From: an uncultured SAR86 cluster bacterium
GTDB taxonomy: Bacteria > Pseudomonadota > Gammaproteobacteria > Magnimaribacterales > AG-339-G14
Direction of reading: 5' to 3'
Length of the DNA: 48,102 nt
Assembly: GCA_902536295.1 (NCBI GenBank)
Contig: CACAWS010000008.1
Location: forward strand, 1 to 48,102
This document shows positions 10,908 to 20,718 of the stretch, one piece after another. Positions within the stretch are counted from its first letter, which is position 1; every line of letters starts with the position of its first letter. The translations under genes and the position numbers were made by a program. A model generated the notes under the pieces. That model did not search any database. It saw nothing but the letters and a program-made list of their open reading frames with translations, and had not been told where the DNA came from.

Positions 10908-11677
10908 GCAGCATTGTTTTTTTCGTATTTGTTAATCAATTCACCTGCCAGCGCCAAATAAGCTAAGGTGCCCTTGGCTTCTGGTTCATAATATAAAGCT
11001 GGCATCCCATAACTAGGAGCCTCCGCTAACTTTACGTTTCTTGGAATAACCGTTGAACAAAGTTCTCTAGGAAAATGTTTTTCGAGCTCTAAAGAAACTT
11101 CCTTGGCTGATTTATTTCTAACATCAAACATAGTTCTAAGAATAACAGAAATTTTAATTTGATCTCCCGTTGATGCGTTTATTTCCTCAATGGTTTTATT
11201 CATAGCAGCAAGCCCCTCGAGAGAAAAATATTCACATTGCAAAGGAATTAAAACTTTATCTGCTGCTCTTAGAGCGCTTACCGAAAGCATTCCTAGAGAT
11301 GGGGGGCAATCTACTATCAAATAATCATAGTTGTCGTTAATCGATGAAAGTTTTTCTTTTAGAAGAGAGGTCGGATTGTCAATGTTCATAAGTTCCATTT
11401 CAGCCGAAATCAAATCTTGGCTTGCCGGAATTAAATCGAATTTATAATCAGTTTTCAGAATTAAAGATGCGATAGTTATGTTTTCAATCAATGCATCCAA
11501 AAGACTTGATTGAGAATTTGAATTATCTATCCCTGAAGCAGAGGTAGAATTTTTTTGAGAATCGAGATCTATAAGCAACACTTTTCTAGATGCTGCTGAC
11601 AAAGAGGCTGCTAGATTAAGAGCGGTTGTCGTCTTGCCTACACCCCCTTTTTGATTTGCAACAACTATAGTAATCAA
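10904..11677 (-). CDS. parA: Chromosome-partitioning ATPase ParA (Soj)
   Basis: ParA is the Walker-type ATPase that moves ParB-parS complexes on the nucleoid. The deviant Walker A KGGVGKTT is at residues 10-17, with the signature lysine at 10. YDYLIVDCPPSLG is the Walker B region. The length of 257 residues is typical of chromosomal Soj proteins, which lack the N-terminal HTH of plasmid ParAs. The start is TTG at 11677, leaving 22 bases after rsmG; no better in-frame start is seen. It is translationally coupled to parB. Confidence 0.96.
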   Translation of the reverse strand: MITIVVANQKGGVGKTTTALNLAASLSAASRKVLLIDLDSQKNSTSASGIDNSNSQSSLLDALIENITIASLILKTDYKFDLIPASQDLISAEMELMNIDNPTSLLKEKLSSINDNYDYLIVDCPPSLGMLSVSALRAADKVLIPLQCEYFSLEGLAAMNKTIEEINASTGDQIKISVILRTMFDVRNKSAKEVSLELEKHFPRELCSTVIPRNVKLAEAPSYGMPALYYEPEAKGTLAYLALAGELINKYEKNNAA

Positions 11678-11699
11678 CTTATAAACTATATCAGTTTTT

Positions 11700-12293
11700 T
11701 CAAGCCGTTATTCTTAAAAACCCTCTATTTTTTTCTATTATCGTCTCTGCGCTTGATGAAATATATTCTGTTTTAAAGCCCTCAATAGATGTTTCTTGAT
11801 CTTTTGAAATCATCATTAAAATTGTAAATTTTTTTGGTAATTTATTCTTTATTTGTTTTATAAATACTTTCGGTCGAGCAAAAGCTCTACAAACTATTAG
11901 CTTTTCTTTAGACAAGTCAAAGTCTTCTAATCTATTATGCTCGACAGTTACATTTTTTAGGTTAAATCGCGCCTTAATATGATTTAAAAATGAAATCTTT
12001 TTTTTATTTGAATCTAAAAGCGTCACTTTTTTTGTTGGATTTAACAAAGCAACAACAATTCCCGGAAGACCTGCACCCGATCCTACGTCTAATATTCGAT
12101 TTTGAGATATTAAGTTATTTAGCGCCATGCAGTCTATTACATGATTTTTAATATCTTGCTCTGTGGACTTTCTTGAGACTAAATTTCTTGTTTTATTCCA
12201 TTTTTTTATCAAAAAAACGTACTCAGATAAACTATCTAAAGTTTCTTTATTAATATTTCCTAATAAAAGTTTACTCTTTATGTCAAAGAGCAT
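11700..12293 (-). CDS. rsmG: 16S rRNA (guanine-527-N7)-methyltransferase RsmG (GidB)
   Basis: RsmG methylates N7 of G527 in 16S rRNA using S-adenosylmethionine. In the 197-residue protein the SAM-binding glycine motif [12 protein letters not shown] spans about residues 67-78. [15 protein letters not shown] further on corresponds to the family's conserved RA-containing segment. It overlaps the end of mnmG by 11 bases, the usual gidA-gidB arrangement beside parAB. Confidence 0.95.
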   Translation of the reverse strand: MLFDIKSKLLLGNINKETLDSLSEYVFLIKKWNKTRNLVSRKSTEQDIKNHVIDCMALNNLISQNRILDVGSGAGLPGIVVALLNPTKKVTLLDSNKKKISFLNHIKARFNLKNVTVEHNRLEDFDLSKEKLIVCRAFARPKVFIKQIKNKLPKKFTILMMISKDQETSIEGFKTEYISSSAETIIEKNRGFLRITA

Positions 12294-14154
12294 CGTTTTT
12301 AGTATATTCTCTTTTTTTTATATGCACCAAAAGCAATGAAATTGCTGCTGGTGTTAAACCTGGAATCCTTTGAGCATGAGCCAGAGTTCTTGGTTTTACA
12401 ACGCTTAATTTTTGCTTTGATTCATTAGACAGACCTTCTATATCATTGAAATTTATTTTTTCTGGGATCAACGCGTTTTCATTCTTTTTTACCTTTTTTA
12501 TTTCTTTTTTTTGTCGTTCTATATATCCAGAATATTTTTTATTTGTAACAACATCTATAGCCACTTCGTCTCTTACTGGCTTTATTTTCAAAGCTTCACA
12601 CAATTTTTGATAAGAGACTTCTGGTCTTTTCAGGGCGTCTAAAGCGGTGATATGCGATTTGCTCTTGGCTTTAGAGTTACTATTCATCTCGTTGAGTTGC
12701 TTTAATGAGACTTTATAATTTTTGAGCCTTTCTTGTTCTTTCCCTATTTCATCCATTTTTTTGTTAAATTTTGTCCATCTTTCTTTGCATATTAATCCAA
12801 ATTTTTTGGCCAATGGAGTTAGTCTTTGATCGGCATTGTCTTCTCTTAAGAGAAGGCGGTATTCTGCTCTGGAAGTAAACATTCTATAAGGTTCTTTTGT
12901 CCCCAGTGTCACTAAGTCGTCTACTAGAACCCCTATATAACTTTCGTCTCTTTTTGGAATCCAAGGAGAGCCTTCATCTATTGCTAAAGACGCGTTTATA
13001 CCTGCTACGAGACCTTGCGCTGCGGCTTCTTCGTATCCTGTTGTTCCATTAATTTGTCCTGCAAAAAAAAGATTTTCTATCTTTTTTGTCTCTAATGTAT
13101 GTTTTAGCTCTCTAGGATCAAAAAAATCATATTCTACTGCATAACCAAATTTTGTTATTTCTGCATTTTCAAAACCGGCAATTGATCTAACCATTTTTTG
13201 CTGAATATCTTTAGGCATACTGGTCGATATACCATTTGGGTAAATTTCCTCAGATGTTAATCCTTCTGGTTCTATGAATATCTGATGCGATTCTTTATCA
13301 GCGAATCTGTGAATTTTATCTTCGATTGAAGGGCAATACCTTGGGCCTAAACCTTCTATTTTTCCTGAAAAAATTGGAGATCTTTCTATGCCCTTCATTA
13401 TTATTTCATGAGTTTCTTTATTTGTTCTGGTGATAAAGCAACTCATTTGTTTTGGATGCACGTCGTTAGTTGTTATAAACGACATTGTTGGTCTTGGGTT
13501 GTCGCCTGGTTGCTCTTTGGTTATTTTCCAATTTACTGAGCTAGATCTAATTCTCGGCGGTGTGCCGGTTTTTAGTCTTCCTGACTTTAAATCTAATGAG
13601 AGTAAAAAATCGGCAAGTTTTATTGATGGTTTGTCGCCAATTCTTCCACCCTCTTCTTTCTCTTCACCGGTGAACAATTTTCCGTTTAAAAAGGTACCTG
13701 CTGTTAAAATAACTTTTTTTGAATCTATTTCAGCTCCATTTAAGAGCCTGATTCCTTGAGCTTCATTATTGGATATTTTTATCTCAGTGACCTCTCCTTC
13801 TATTAAAGTTAGTAAGTATTCACTATCAATTATAGATTTGACTTTACTTGCATAAAGCAATCTGTCTGATTGCGATCTTGTAGCTCTCACAGCAGCTCCT
13901 TTTGATGCATTTAAGACTCTAAAATGAATGCCTCCGTGGTCAGCTGCTATTCCCATTAATCCTCCCATAGCATCTATTTCTCTTACAAGATGACTTTTTC
14001 CTATGCCTCCTATAGCGGGATTGCATGACATTTTTCCTATATCTTTTTTAGAATTTGTCACTAAACAGCTTTGCTTGCCCATGCGCGCACAAGCGTAAGC
14101 GGCTTCAACACCTGCATGTCCGCCACCAATTATTATTACATCGAACTTATTCAC
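12283..14154 (-). CDS. mnmG: tRNA uridine-34 5-carboxymethylaminomethyl modification enzyme MnmG (GidA)
   Basis: MnmG is the FAD enzyme that, with MnmE, installs the cmnm5 group on wobble U34 of certain tRNAs. The FAD-binding [10 protein letters not shown] is at residues 10-19. The conserved [10 protein letters not shown] follows at about 44-53, and the C-terminal helical domain is complete (623 residues). The start is GTG at 14154; no Shine-Dalgarno sequence is obvious. Its partner mnmE lies directly upstream on the same strand across a 228-base AT-rich gap. Confidence 0.98.
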   Translation of the reverse strand: MNKFDVIIIGGGHAGVEAAYACARMGKQSCLVTNSKKDIGKMSCNPAIGGIGKSHLVREIDAMGGLMGIAADHGGIHFRVLNASKGAAVRATRSQSDRLLYASKVKSIIDSEYLLTLIEGEVTEIKISNNEAQGIRLLNGAEIDSKKVILTAGTFLNGKLFTGEEKEEGGRIGDKPSIKLADFLLSLDLKSGRLKTGTPPRIRSSSVNWKITKEQPGDNPRPTMSFITTNDVHPKQMSCFITRTNKETHEIIMKGIERSPIFSGKIEGLGPRYCPSIEDKIHRFADKESHQIFIEPEGLTSEEIYPNGISTSMPKDIQQKMVRSIAGFENAEITKFGYAVEYDFFDPRELKHTLETKKIENLFFAGQINGTTGYEEAAAQGLVAGINASLAIDEGSPWIPKRDESYIGVLVDDLVTLGTKEPYRMFTSRAEYRLLLREDNADQRLTPLAKKFGLICKERWTKFNKKMDEIGKEQERLKNYKVSLKQLNEMNSNSKAKSKSHITALDALKRPEVSYQKLCEALKIKPVRDEVAIDVVTNKKYSGYIERQKKEIKKVKKNENALIPEKINFNDIEGLSNESKQKLSVVKPRTLAHAQRIPGLTPAAISLLLVHIKKREYTKNDAL

Positions 14155-14382
14155 AGATTAAATAAATATAATATAAGTTTAATATTAATTATTTATATTA
14201 TTGTTATTGTTATTAGGGACGGTATTTTCTGTTAATTACTTTTGAAGCTCAAGTAATATTTGATCTGTGAGAAAAGCAAAACTGTAAAAAAAAACTTTTT
14301 AATTTGTTTGTATATTGTTAGTTATTGTTGATAACTAATTCAGAAAAAAAAATGAAATAAATAATAAACAGGTTTTGAACAA
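14155..14382. other. AT-rich intergenic region between mnmE and mnmG
   Basis: No open frame of useful length is seen in these 228 bases. They contain three tandem TTATTG-like hexamers near 14198-14215 and a perfect dyad at 14318-14338 (arms TTAGTTAT and ATAACTAA, five-base loop). One near-match to a DnaA box (TGTTGATAA, 14326-14334, one mismatch) overlaps the dyad, and there are several A or T runs. The region must hold the mnmG promoter, but I could not choose one hexamer pair confidently. In E. coli oriC lies beside mnmG, so the near-match is recorded. Confidence 0.5.
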
Positions 14383-15690
14383 TTATTTCCCAATGCAGAA
14401 ATTAGAAAAAATTTCACCGAGTAGCTCGTCTGAAGAATAAGGAGATTTTATTTCCCCAATAAAATCACTAGCTCTTCTTAGATTTTCAGCAATCAACTCT
14501 AAACTATTTTCATGAGATAAAGCAGCAGCGCTTTCTAGTTCATTTAAACAAAGGTTCATAAGTTCAGCATGCCTTGATCTGGCTGAAAAGCTTATATTAG
14601 AAATTCGAAGCGGTAAATTAAGAGCCTTAAACAAAGCGTCTTTAATTTCACTAATTCCTTTTTTATTATTGAAAGAAGCATCAATCCTGTTTTTTGATGA
14701 TGTGTTGCATAAATCTGACTTATTTCTAACTCTTATAACTGGATTTTTATAATTTACAAAGAAATCCTCATTAGTAGGGTCTACTACCTCTATAATTACA
14801 TCACATGTATCTAAGAGAGATTTTGCCATCTCAATTCCTTCCCTCTCTATTGGATCAACAGATTGGTCTCGAATTCCAGCTGTGTCATACAAGGAAAATT
14901 CATAATCTCTTATTTTACAAGATCTTAAGATTATATCCCTAGTAGTTCCATGAACTTCGGAGACAATCGATGCTTTTTCTTTGCTTAATATATTCATTAA
15001 AGTTGATTTACCTACATTTGGAGGGCCTGTAATTCCAACTTTTACCCCTTCAATAAGATATTTGGAAGAGTTAGTATCTAATACAAAAGTTTTGAAATTA
15101 TCTATAAAAGTGCTTAAATCCTTCTTAAAACCAGTAAAATCGTCTGAAATTTGTTCATCTGAAAAATCAATATTACTTTCGACGTAAATTCTTAATTTTT
15201 TGAGATCTTCAATCGCCTCATTTATCTTTTCTTCAAATTTTCCAGATAAGGACTTAGAAGCAGCTAGCAGTTGGTCTTGATTTGTTGCGTTGATTAAATC
15301 ATCAATAGCTTCGGCTTCAAGAAAACTAATCTTATTATTTAAAAAGCTCCTCATTGAAAATTCTCCTGGTTCTGCTCTCCTACAACCCAACTTAATTAAT
15401 TTCTCTATAATCATTTCAACTATCAAAGGATTGCCATGACAGTTAATTTCTAATACATCTTCTCCCGTAAAAGAATTAGGTGACTTAAAGAAAGTAAGTA
15501 CACACTTCTCATTAAGATCCTTTTTTATTTGTAATTGTTCTACGATGGATGTTTTATCGTCTATTTTTTTTACCCCAAGTTTTTTTACAATCAGGGTTAA
15601 ATTTTTCCCAGAAACTCTAACTATTGAAATTGCTCCCGTTCCAGGAGGAGAAGAACACGCAACAATAGAATCAGAAAAAGAATGCGGCAC
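14383..15690 (-). CDS. mnmE: tRNA modification GTPase MnmE (TrmE)
   Basis: MnmE is the GTPase partner of MnmG in U34 modification. The 435-residue protein has the N-terminal tetrahydrofolate-binding domain (DSIVACSSPPGTGAISIVRV). The GTPase motifs are GPPNVGKS at 222-229, DTAG at 269-272 and NKSD further on. The C-terminal FCIGK contains the catalytic Cys. The start is GTG at 15690, six bases from the yidC stop. It is slightly shorter than the E. coli protein (about 454). Confidence 0.97.
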   Translation of the reverse strand: MPHSFSDSIVACSSPPGTGAISIVRVSGKNLTLIVKKLGVKKIDDKTSIVEQLQIKKDLNEKCVLTFFKSPNSFTGEDVLEINCHGNPLIVEMIIEKLIKLGCRRAEPGEFSMRSFLNNKISFLEAEAIDDLINATNQDQLLAASKSLSGKFEEKINEAIEDLKKLRIYVESNIDFSDEQISDDFTGFKKDLSTFIDNFKTFVLDTNSSKYLIEGVKVGITGPPNVGKSTLMNILSKEKASIVSEVHGTTRDIILRSCKIRDYEFSLYDTAGIRDQSVDPIEREGIEMAKSLLDTCDVIIEVVDPTNEDFFVNYKNPVIRVRNKSDLCNTSSKNRIDASFNNKKGISEIKDALFKALNLPLRISNISFSARSRHAELMNLCLNELESAAALSHENSLELIAENLRRASDFIGEIKSPYSSDELLGEIFSNFCIGK

Positions 15691-15695
15691 TATTT

Positions 15696-17312
15696 CTATT
15701 GGGCTTTAGGGCCGTGAAGGTACATCTGCAAAGCCGATACTAGGGAATTGACAAACCAATAAAGCACTAACCCTGCAGGAAAAAAAGCAAAGAGAATTCC
15801 AAAAATAAAAGGCATATATTTAAAAACATTTGCTTGAATAGGATCGGTTCCAACAGGTTGCGGCTGAAGTTTTTGCATTCCCCACATTGCGAGAGTATTT
15901 AATATAGGAAGAATAAAAAAGGGATCCCTTGCGGATAAATCTGTTATCCAAAAAAGAAAAGGAGCATATCTAAGCTCTACTGTCTCAATTAAAACCCAAT
16001 AAAATGCTAAAAAGAAGGGTAATTGAAGCAGCATGGGCAAACAACCTAAAGCAGGGTTTACTTTTTCCCTTTTATAAAGGTCCATCATCGCTTTTGATAA
16101 AGCCTGGCGATCGTCAGCATATCTTTCTTGAATATCTTTTAGCATTGGCTGTACTTGTCTCATTTTTCCCATATTTTTGTAAGAAACATATGATAAGGGC
16201 CATAAAATACCTTTAATTAGTATGGTTACTAGAATTATCGCCCATCCCCAGTTTCCAACGATATTAAAAAAGAAATTCATAGCTTGATACATAGGTTGGC
16301 CTATCCACCATAAAAAACCATAATCAACCGCCAAATAAAGATCTGGATGAGCTTTGGTAAGTTCTTTTTGAATTTTAGGACCAAAATAAACTTTATGATT
16401 GAAGGTAGTCTTTCCTTCGACTTGTAGATTTTTAGTTTGCCCAACTATACCTATTGAATAGTCTCCATTACTCTTCCGCTTTGCTTGAAATATATAATCT
16501 TGGTTATCAACAGGAACAATTGCTGTTAAAAAATAATGTTGGAGCATAGCTGCCCAACCTTCTCTTGATGTTTGCTTAAAATCATTTTCGGAAATATCAC
16601 TGAATGGAATTTTCAAGTAATTTTCTTCAGATGTTCTAAAGGCAGGACCTAAGTAAGCAAAACTGGAAGGATCAGTAAAACCAGATCCTTTTGCTTCGAC
16701 AATCTCAGACGATCTATCAATTTTCGAAAAAGGCGCAAGTTTAATTTCAGATTGATCTAGATTTTCTATAGAGTCTTTAATTTTTAAATAGTAATCATCG
16801 TTGCTATAACTAATAATTTTTTTGATCAGAACGTTATTCAACTGTTTTTCAAAAACATATACATTATTTAGCCCATCTTGATAATTTTCGGATAATCTAA
16901 ATAATGTTTTCTTATCTAAACTTCTATTGAGAAATGCAAAGCCGCTGACGTGAGAATATCTCTCTGAACCACAATCATTGAATAAAAGTTTATTATTGTT
17001 CGAGCCGGCAGCAGTAGGAAATTTTGTTAATTCCGCGTAACTAATTTTACCGTTATCTAGATTTACTTTTGCTTTCCAATTTTTATTATCTATATAAATA
17101 AAATCATTAACACCGCAAGCTGCTTCATCTACAAAAATCTCTTCAGAGTAAATGTCCTCTCTAGAAACAAATTCTTCATTATCTAACAATTGTGAGTACT
17201 CACTATCATTTGAATCAATGATACCATTGACCTCTTGGTTAGGTGGATTATAATTTATTAGCAAAAGATAGCTTAAGAAAATCATTGAAAATATTAAAAA
17301 GTATCTTTGCAT
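15696..17312 (-). CDS. yidC: Membrane protein insertase YidC
   Basis: YidC inserts inner-membrane proteins, including the c subunit of ATP synthase, alone or with SecYEG. At 538 residues it is the gram-negative form. There is an N-terminal anchor (LIFSMIFLSYLLLINY), then a large periplasmic beta-sandwich domain. The conserved C-terminal bundle has NWGWAIILVTILIKGILWPL, the cytoplasmic loop MGKMRQVQPMLKDIQERY, and GCLPMLLQLPFFLAFYWVL. It starts one base after yidD ends. Confidence 0.98.
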   Translation of the reverse strand: MQRYFLIFSMIFLSYLLLINYNPPNQEVNGIIDSNDSEYSQLLDNEEFVSREDIYSEEIFVDEAACGVNDFIYIDNKNWKAKVNLDNGKISYAELTKFPTAAGSNNNKLLFNDCGSERYSHVSGFAFLNRSLDKKTLFRLSENYQDGLNNVYVFEKQLNNVLIKKIISYSNDDYYLKIKDSIENLDQSEIKLAPFSKIDRSSEIVEAKGSGFTDPSSFAYLGPAFRTSEENYLKIPFSDISENDFKQTSREGWAAMLQHYFLTAIVPVDNQDYIFQAKRKSNGDYSIGIVGQTKNLQVEGKTTFNHKVYFGPKIQKELTKAHPDLYLAVDYGFLWWIGQPMYQAMNFFFNIVGNWGWAIILVTILIKGILWPLSYVSYKNMGKMRQVQPMLKDIQERYADDRQALSKAMMDLYKREKVNPALGCLPMLLQLPFFLAFYWVLIETVELRYAPFLFWITDLSARDPFFILPILNTLAMWGMQKLQPQPVGTDPIQANVFKYMPFIFGILFAFFPAGLVLYWFVNSLVSALQMYLHGPKAQ

Positions 17313-17313
17313 T

Positions 17314-17577
17314 TTATTTTTTTAATTCATTTTTTTTAGGAACTAGATCAACCCCTCTGCCGCCTAGTGGATGACAACTGGCAATTCTTTTAATTGATAA
17401 AAATAAGCCTTTTTTTAAACCGTGTTCTTGTAATGCTTCATAAGCATAAGAACTGCAAGTTGGATGATATCTACAATTCTGTCCGATGTAAGGGCTTAAA
17501 GAACCTTTATAAATTTTAATTAAAATTAATAAAAATTTAACTAAAAATTTTTCTGTATGATTAATTAATTTGCGCAT
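17314..17577 (-). CDS. yidD: Membrane protein insertion efficiency factor YidD
   Basis: YidD is a small membrane-associated protein that assists YidC-dependent insertion. The 87-residue protein has the family core YKGSLSPYIGQNCRYHPTC at about 24-42, with paired cysteines. RIASCHPLGGRGVDLVP follows near the C-terminus. It sits between rnpA and yidC as in most bacteria, with a 69-base T-rich gap upstream that shows no feature I can name. Confidence 0.95.
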   Translation of the reverse strand: MRKLINHTEKFLVKFLLILIKIYKGSLSPYIGQNCRYHPTCSSYAYEALQEHGLKKGLFLSIKRIASCHPLGGRGVDLVPKKNELKK

Positions 17578-17646
17578 TGTTCTTGAAAAAGCTAAAGGAA
17601 ATTTATTTATTTATTTTAGTAATTTTATTTTTTTGTTATTGTTTTT

Positions 17647-17997
17647 TTACTGATTAAATTGCGTACCAATTAATAGCGATTCTAACTTTCTTTTCAAATT
17701 ATTTATATGGTTTTTTAATTCACATTTATTGAAATTTTTAATCTTTATCGCGACTAAAAAAATAATATCGTATCCTAGAAAAATTTCGTTTCTAATAATT
17801 TCTCTCGCTCTCCTTTTAACAAAATTTCTATTTGACGCCAAAGATATTCTTTTTTTTGGAATAATCAGCCCAAGAGAGACATCTTTTGTTGAATTTTTTT
17901 TTAGAAATAATTTGAAGGGGCCTTCCTTAATTTGATAATCACTCGATATAAAAACGGAATCGTAATTGATGTTTCCTTTCAGAGAGTTTACTTTCAA
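17647..17997 (-). CDS. rnpA: Ribonuclease P protein component
   Basis: RnpA is the protein cofactor of RNase P in tRNA 5' maturation. The 116-residue protein carries the RNR signature in ASNRNFVKRRAREIIR, at about 54-69. It is otherwise lysine-rich and divergent. The best start is TTG at 17997, two bases after the rpmH stop, so translation is likely coupled. An internal ATG would remove conserved N-terminal sequence. Confidence 0.93.
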   Translation of the reverse strand: MKVNSLKGNINYDSVFISSDYQIKEGPFKLFLKKNSTKDVSLGLIIPKKRISLASNRNFVKRRAREIIRNEIFLGYDIIFLVAIKIKNFNKCELKNHINNLKRKLESLLIGTQFNQ

Positions 17998-17999
17998 AC

Positions 18000-18134
18000 T
18001 TAAGCTGCCAGTTGTTTTCTACCTTTGCTTCTTCTGCTTTTTAGGACGGCTTTTCCACTAATAGTAGAGTTTCTTTTGCGGAAACCATGTGTACGTCTTC
18101 TTTTGACTTTGCTTGGTTGATAAGTTCTTTTCAT
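18000..18134 (-). CDS. rpmH: 50S ribosomal protein L34
   Basis: L34 is a tiny basic protein of the large ribosomal subunit. Translation from ATG at 18134 gives 44 residues: it begins [18 protein letters not shown], continues through RKRNS and [10 protein letters not shown], and ends in QLAA. This is the classic family pattern. No Shine-Dalgarno motif precedes the start. It is the first gene left of the dnaA strand switch. Confidence 0.97.
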   Translation of the reverse strand: MKRTYQPSKVKRRRTHGFRKRNSTISGKAVLKSRRSKGRKQLAA

Positions 18135-18192
18135 AAGGATGGAAGATATTAAAGATTTATTAAAAAAAATCAATAATTACCTTTATTTAATA

Positions 18193-18220
18193 TAAACAAG
18201 TTATCCACAAGATATATAAT
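18193..18220 (+). promoter_or_regulatory. Putative dnaA promoter
   Basis: A -35 TAAACA (18193-18198, four of six consensus) is followed by a 16-base spacer and a perfect -10 TATAAT (18215-18220). The predicted start is near 18227, giving a leader of about 59 bases. One DnaA box lies in the spacer and the other at the start site, which fits DnaA autorepression. Confidence 0.6.
18201..18209 (+). promoter_or_regulatory. DnaA box TTATCCACA (perfect)
   Basis: This exact match to the strong consensus DnaA box is located within the spacer of the predicted dnaA promoter. Confidence 0.8.
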
Positions 18221-18228
18221 GGATATCC

Positions 18229-18237
18229 TGTGGATAA
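18229..18237 (-). promoter_or_regulatory. DnaA box TTATCCACA on minus strand (perfect)
   Basis: It reads TGTGGATAA on the plus strand. It forms an inverted pair with the box at 18201-18209, the two separated by 19 bases, and covers the predicted dnaA transcription start. Confidence 0.8.
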
Positions 18238-18285
18238 GTTTAATTAAAAAGAATATTATTAATTTATTTTCTGAGGAGATAAAAT

Positions 18286-19614
18286 TTGCAAATTTGGAAG
18301 GATTGTAAAAATAATTTTAAAAAAGAGTTGAACGAAGAAGAATTTACCGCTTGGATCAATCCTTTAGATTTTACTCAATATTCAGATGACAATGGGGTTC
18401 AATCTTTTTATGTTTTAGCTCCCAATGATTTTATAAAGGAGCACATAAGAACAAATTTTGACGATAAATTCAGAAGTTTTTTGGCTAAAGCTTCAGGAAA
18501 AAGTAATTTTTCATTGATATATGATTTGTCAAGTAAGCATAAGTTACTGAAAACAAAGAGAAAAAATAAAAATATAACTTTATTTTCAGATAAAGAAAAT
18601 TCTCTGGTTGAAAATTTTACATTCGATACATTTGTTGAGGGTAAGTCAAACCATATAGCTTTGGCTGCAGCAAAACAAGTTTCTGAGCTTCCAGACGGTG
18701 CATACAATCCATTATTTATCTATGGTGGAGTTGGTTTAGGCAAAACCCATCTAATGCATGCTGTCGGAAATAAAATTAAAAGTCAGGACCCTACTAAAAA
18801 TGTTGTATATGTACATTCTGAAAGATTTGTTGGCGATATGGTTAAATCACTACAATTGGGCGCTATTAACGAATTCAAAAACTTCTATAGATCAGTTGAT
18901 GCTCTTTTAATAGACGACATTCAGTTTTTTGCTGGCAAGGAGCAGTCTCAAGAAGAACTTTTTCATACATTTAATTCTCTTTTGGAAGGCGGACAGCAAA
19001 TGATATTGACTTGTGATAGGTATCCCAAAGAGATAAATGGTTTAGAAGAAAGACTAAAATCAAGATTAGGTTGGGGGTTGCCTGTGGTAGTAGAGCCGCC
19101 AGAATTGGAAACTAGAGTAGCTATTTTATTGAGTAAAGCTGAAGAAAGAGGTTATGACTTATCTCAGGAGAGCGCTTTCTTTATGGCACAAAAAATAAGG
19201 TCTAACGTTAGAGAGTTAGAAGGTTCTTTAGCTAGGGTAGGGGCTGAAGCTAAATTTACTAACAAACAAATTGATGTGAGCTTAATTAAGGAATCTTTAT
19301 CAGATTTACTATCTATACAGGCAAGACAGGTTAGTATTGATAATATTCAAAAAACCGTATCGGATTATTATAATATTAAGCTTTCAGATCTCCTGTCTAA
19401 TAAAAGAAATAGATCTTTAGCGAGGCCAAGACAATTGTCTATGAGTTTAGCAAAAGAGCTTACAACTCATAGTCTTCCTGAAATTGGTGAGTCTTTTGGC
19501 GGCAGAGATCACACTACTGTTCTTCATGCTTGTAAGCGAATAAATGAATTAAGAACTGAAGATAATGGCATTGAGGAAGACTATAAAAAGCTTGTTAGAG
19601 CTCTTACAGCATAA
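18286..19614 (+). CDS. dnaA: Chromosomal replication initiator protein DnaA
   Basis: DnaA binds DnaA boxes and melts oriC. The 442-residue protein has the AAA+ Walker [11 protein letters not shown] near 146-155 and Walker [10 protein letters not shown] near 208-216. The C-terminal box-binding domain includes [14 protein letters not shown] and [15 protein letters not shown]. Domain II is short. The start is TTG at 18286, preceded by a strong GAGGAG (18273-18278) at a good distance; no ATG alternative keeps domain I. The stop shares a base with the dnaN start (TAATG). Confidence 0.98.
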   Translation: MQIWKDCKNNFKKELNEEEFTAWINPLDFTQYSDDNGVQSFYVLAPNDFIKEHIRTNFDDKFRSFLAKASGKSNFSLIYDLSSKHKLLKTKRKNKNITLFSDKENSLVENFTFDTFVEGKSNHIALAAAKQVSELPDGAYNPLFIYGGVGLGKTHLMHAVGNKIKSQDPTKNVVYVHSERFVGDMVKSLQLGAINEFKNFYRSVDALLIDDIQFFAGKEQSQEELFHTFNSLLEGGQQMILTCDRYPKEINGLEERLKSRLGWGLPVVVEPPELETRVAILLSKAEERGYDLSQESAFFMAQKIRSNVRELEGSLARVGAEAKFTNKQIDVSLIKESLSDLLSIQARQVSIDNIQKTVSDYYNIKLSDLLSNKRNRSLARPRQLSMSLAKELTTHSLPEIGESFGGRDHTTVLHACKRINELRTEDNGIEEDYKKLVRALTA

Positions 19615-20714
19615 TGAATTTTAAAATTTCTAAATCTAAGATTTCAGAACCCCTGTCGCTTTTAGCTTCAGTTGCAGAAAGTAGGCAATCTATTCCAATA
19701 TTGTCTAATATTTATATTAAGGCCGAAAATGATTTAATTTCTTTAATTGCTACAGATTTAGAAATTGAATTAAGTTTTAAAGTTGCTTGTGAAAATATAA
19801 TTGAGCCAGGGGAGACTACAGTCTCTGCAAAAAAGATATTTGATTTAACAAGGTCTCTAAATGATGAAACATCCTTAGAATTTTCTCTTAAAGAAAATCA
19901 GCTTATTGTTACAGCATTAAAATTCAATGGAGAGTTTGCAACATTACCAATTCAAGATTTTCCTGTAGTTGAAATAGATAATTTTGATTTAGAAACTCAA
20001 TTGAATGGAAAAGTATTAGCAGGTCTTATAGAGCAAACTTCTTTTGCTATGGCATCTCAAGACGTCAGATACTATTTAAATGGAATCTTAGTAGAAATTG
20101 AAGGATCAAATGTTAATTTGGTTGCTACTGATGGACATAGGCTAGCATGGGCTTCTGAAACTCTAGATAAAGAACTCAGTGAAAGTAAATTAATTTTACC
20201 TAGAAAATCAGCTTTAGAATTACAAAAATTATTAAATTTATTTCCTGGTGAAATAAATTTAAGTTTTTCTTCTAATCAAATACTAATTTTCTCGGATGAA
20301 TTTAGATTTGTAAGTAAATTAATTGAAGGTAATTATCCAGATTACCAAAAAGTTTTTCCTTCGGGAGAAGAGCAAATTTTAAAAGTAGAGAAGTCCTTAA
20401 TCCAAACTGCTTTGAACAGAGCTTCAGTCTTGTCAAACGAAAAGTATAGAGGAGTAAAGTTTGTACTTTCAAAAGATAATTTAAAGATTTGTGCTAACAA
20501 TCCAAGCAAGGAAAGCGCAGAAGAGGAAATTTCAGTTGATTACTCTGGAGATGATTTAGAAATAGGTTTTAATATAGGCTATATTCAAGAATCTTTGTCA
20601 GTAATTAATAATTCTGAAATAGATTTTGTTTTTTTCGGCTCTGAAAATTCCTGCATTATAAAAAACAAAGAAAATGATAATTTGGTCCATGTAATCATGC
20701 CTATGCGCTTATGA
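19614..20714 (+). CDS. dnaN: DNA polymerase III beta subunit (sliding clamp)
   Basis: The beta clamp encircles DNA and tethers polymerase III. The 366-residue protein has three-domain clamp architecture. It contains SRQSIPILSNIYI near 23-35, NGILVEIEGSNVNLVATDGHRLAWA mid-protein, and the C-terminal VHVIMPMRL, part of the protein-binding pocket. It is translationally coupled to dnaA and ends five bases before recF. Confidence 0.98.
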   Translation: MNFKISKSKISEPLSLLASVAESRQSIPILSNIYIKAENDLISLIATDLEIELSFKVACENIIEPGETTVSAKKIFDLTRSLNDETSLEFSLKENQLIVTALKFNGEFATLPIQDFPVVEIDNFDLETQLNGKVLAGLIEQTSFAMASQDVRYYLNGILVEIEGSNVNLVATDGHRLAWASETLDKELSESKLILPRKSALELQKLLNLFPGEINLSFSSNQILIFSDEFRFVSKLIEGNYPDYQKVFPSGEEQILKVEKSLIQTALNRASVLSNEKYRGVKFVLSKDNLKICANNPSKESAEEEISVDYSGDDLEIGFNIGYIQESLSVINNSEIDFVFFGSENSCIIKNKENDNLVHVIMPMRL

Positions 20715-20718
20715 TTTT

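Larger units (their letters stand above)
18135..18285. promoter_or_regulatory. rpmH-dnaA divergent region; candidate oriC / dnaA control region
   Basis: This 151-base, very AT-rich gap separates genes that all run left (rpmH onward) from dnaA and the genes running right. It contains two perfect, oppositely oriented DnaA boxes and a dnaA promoter. In pseudomonads oriC lies in this same interval. The small number of boxes means it could instead be mainly an autoregulatory site with part of the origin elsewhere. Confidence 0.6.

Noticed and set aside
13430-13759. 109-codon open frame antisense to mnmG
   Set aside because: It lies wholly inside a well-identified gene and shows no family features.
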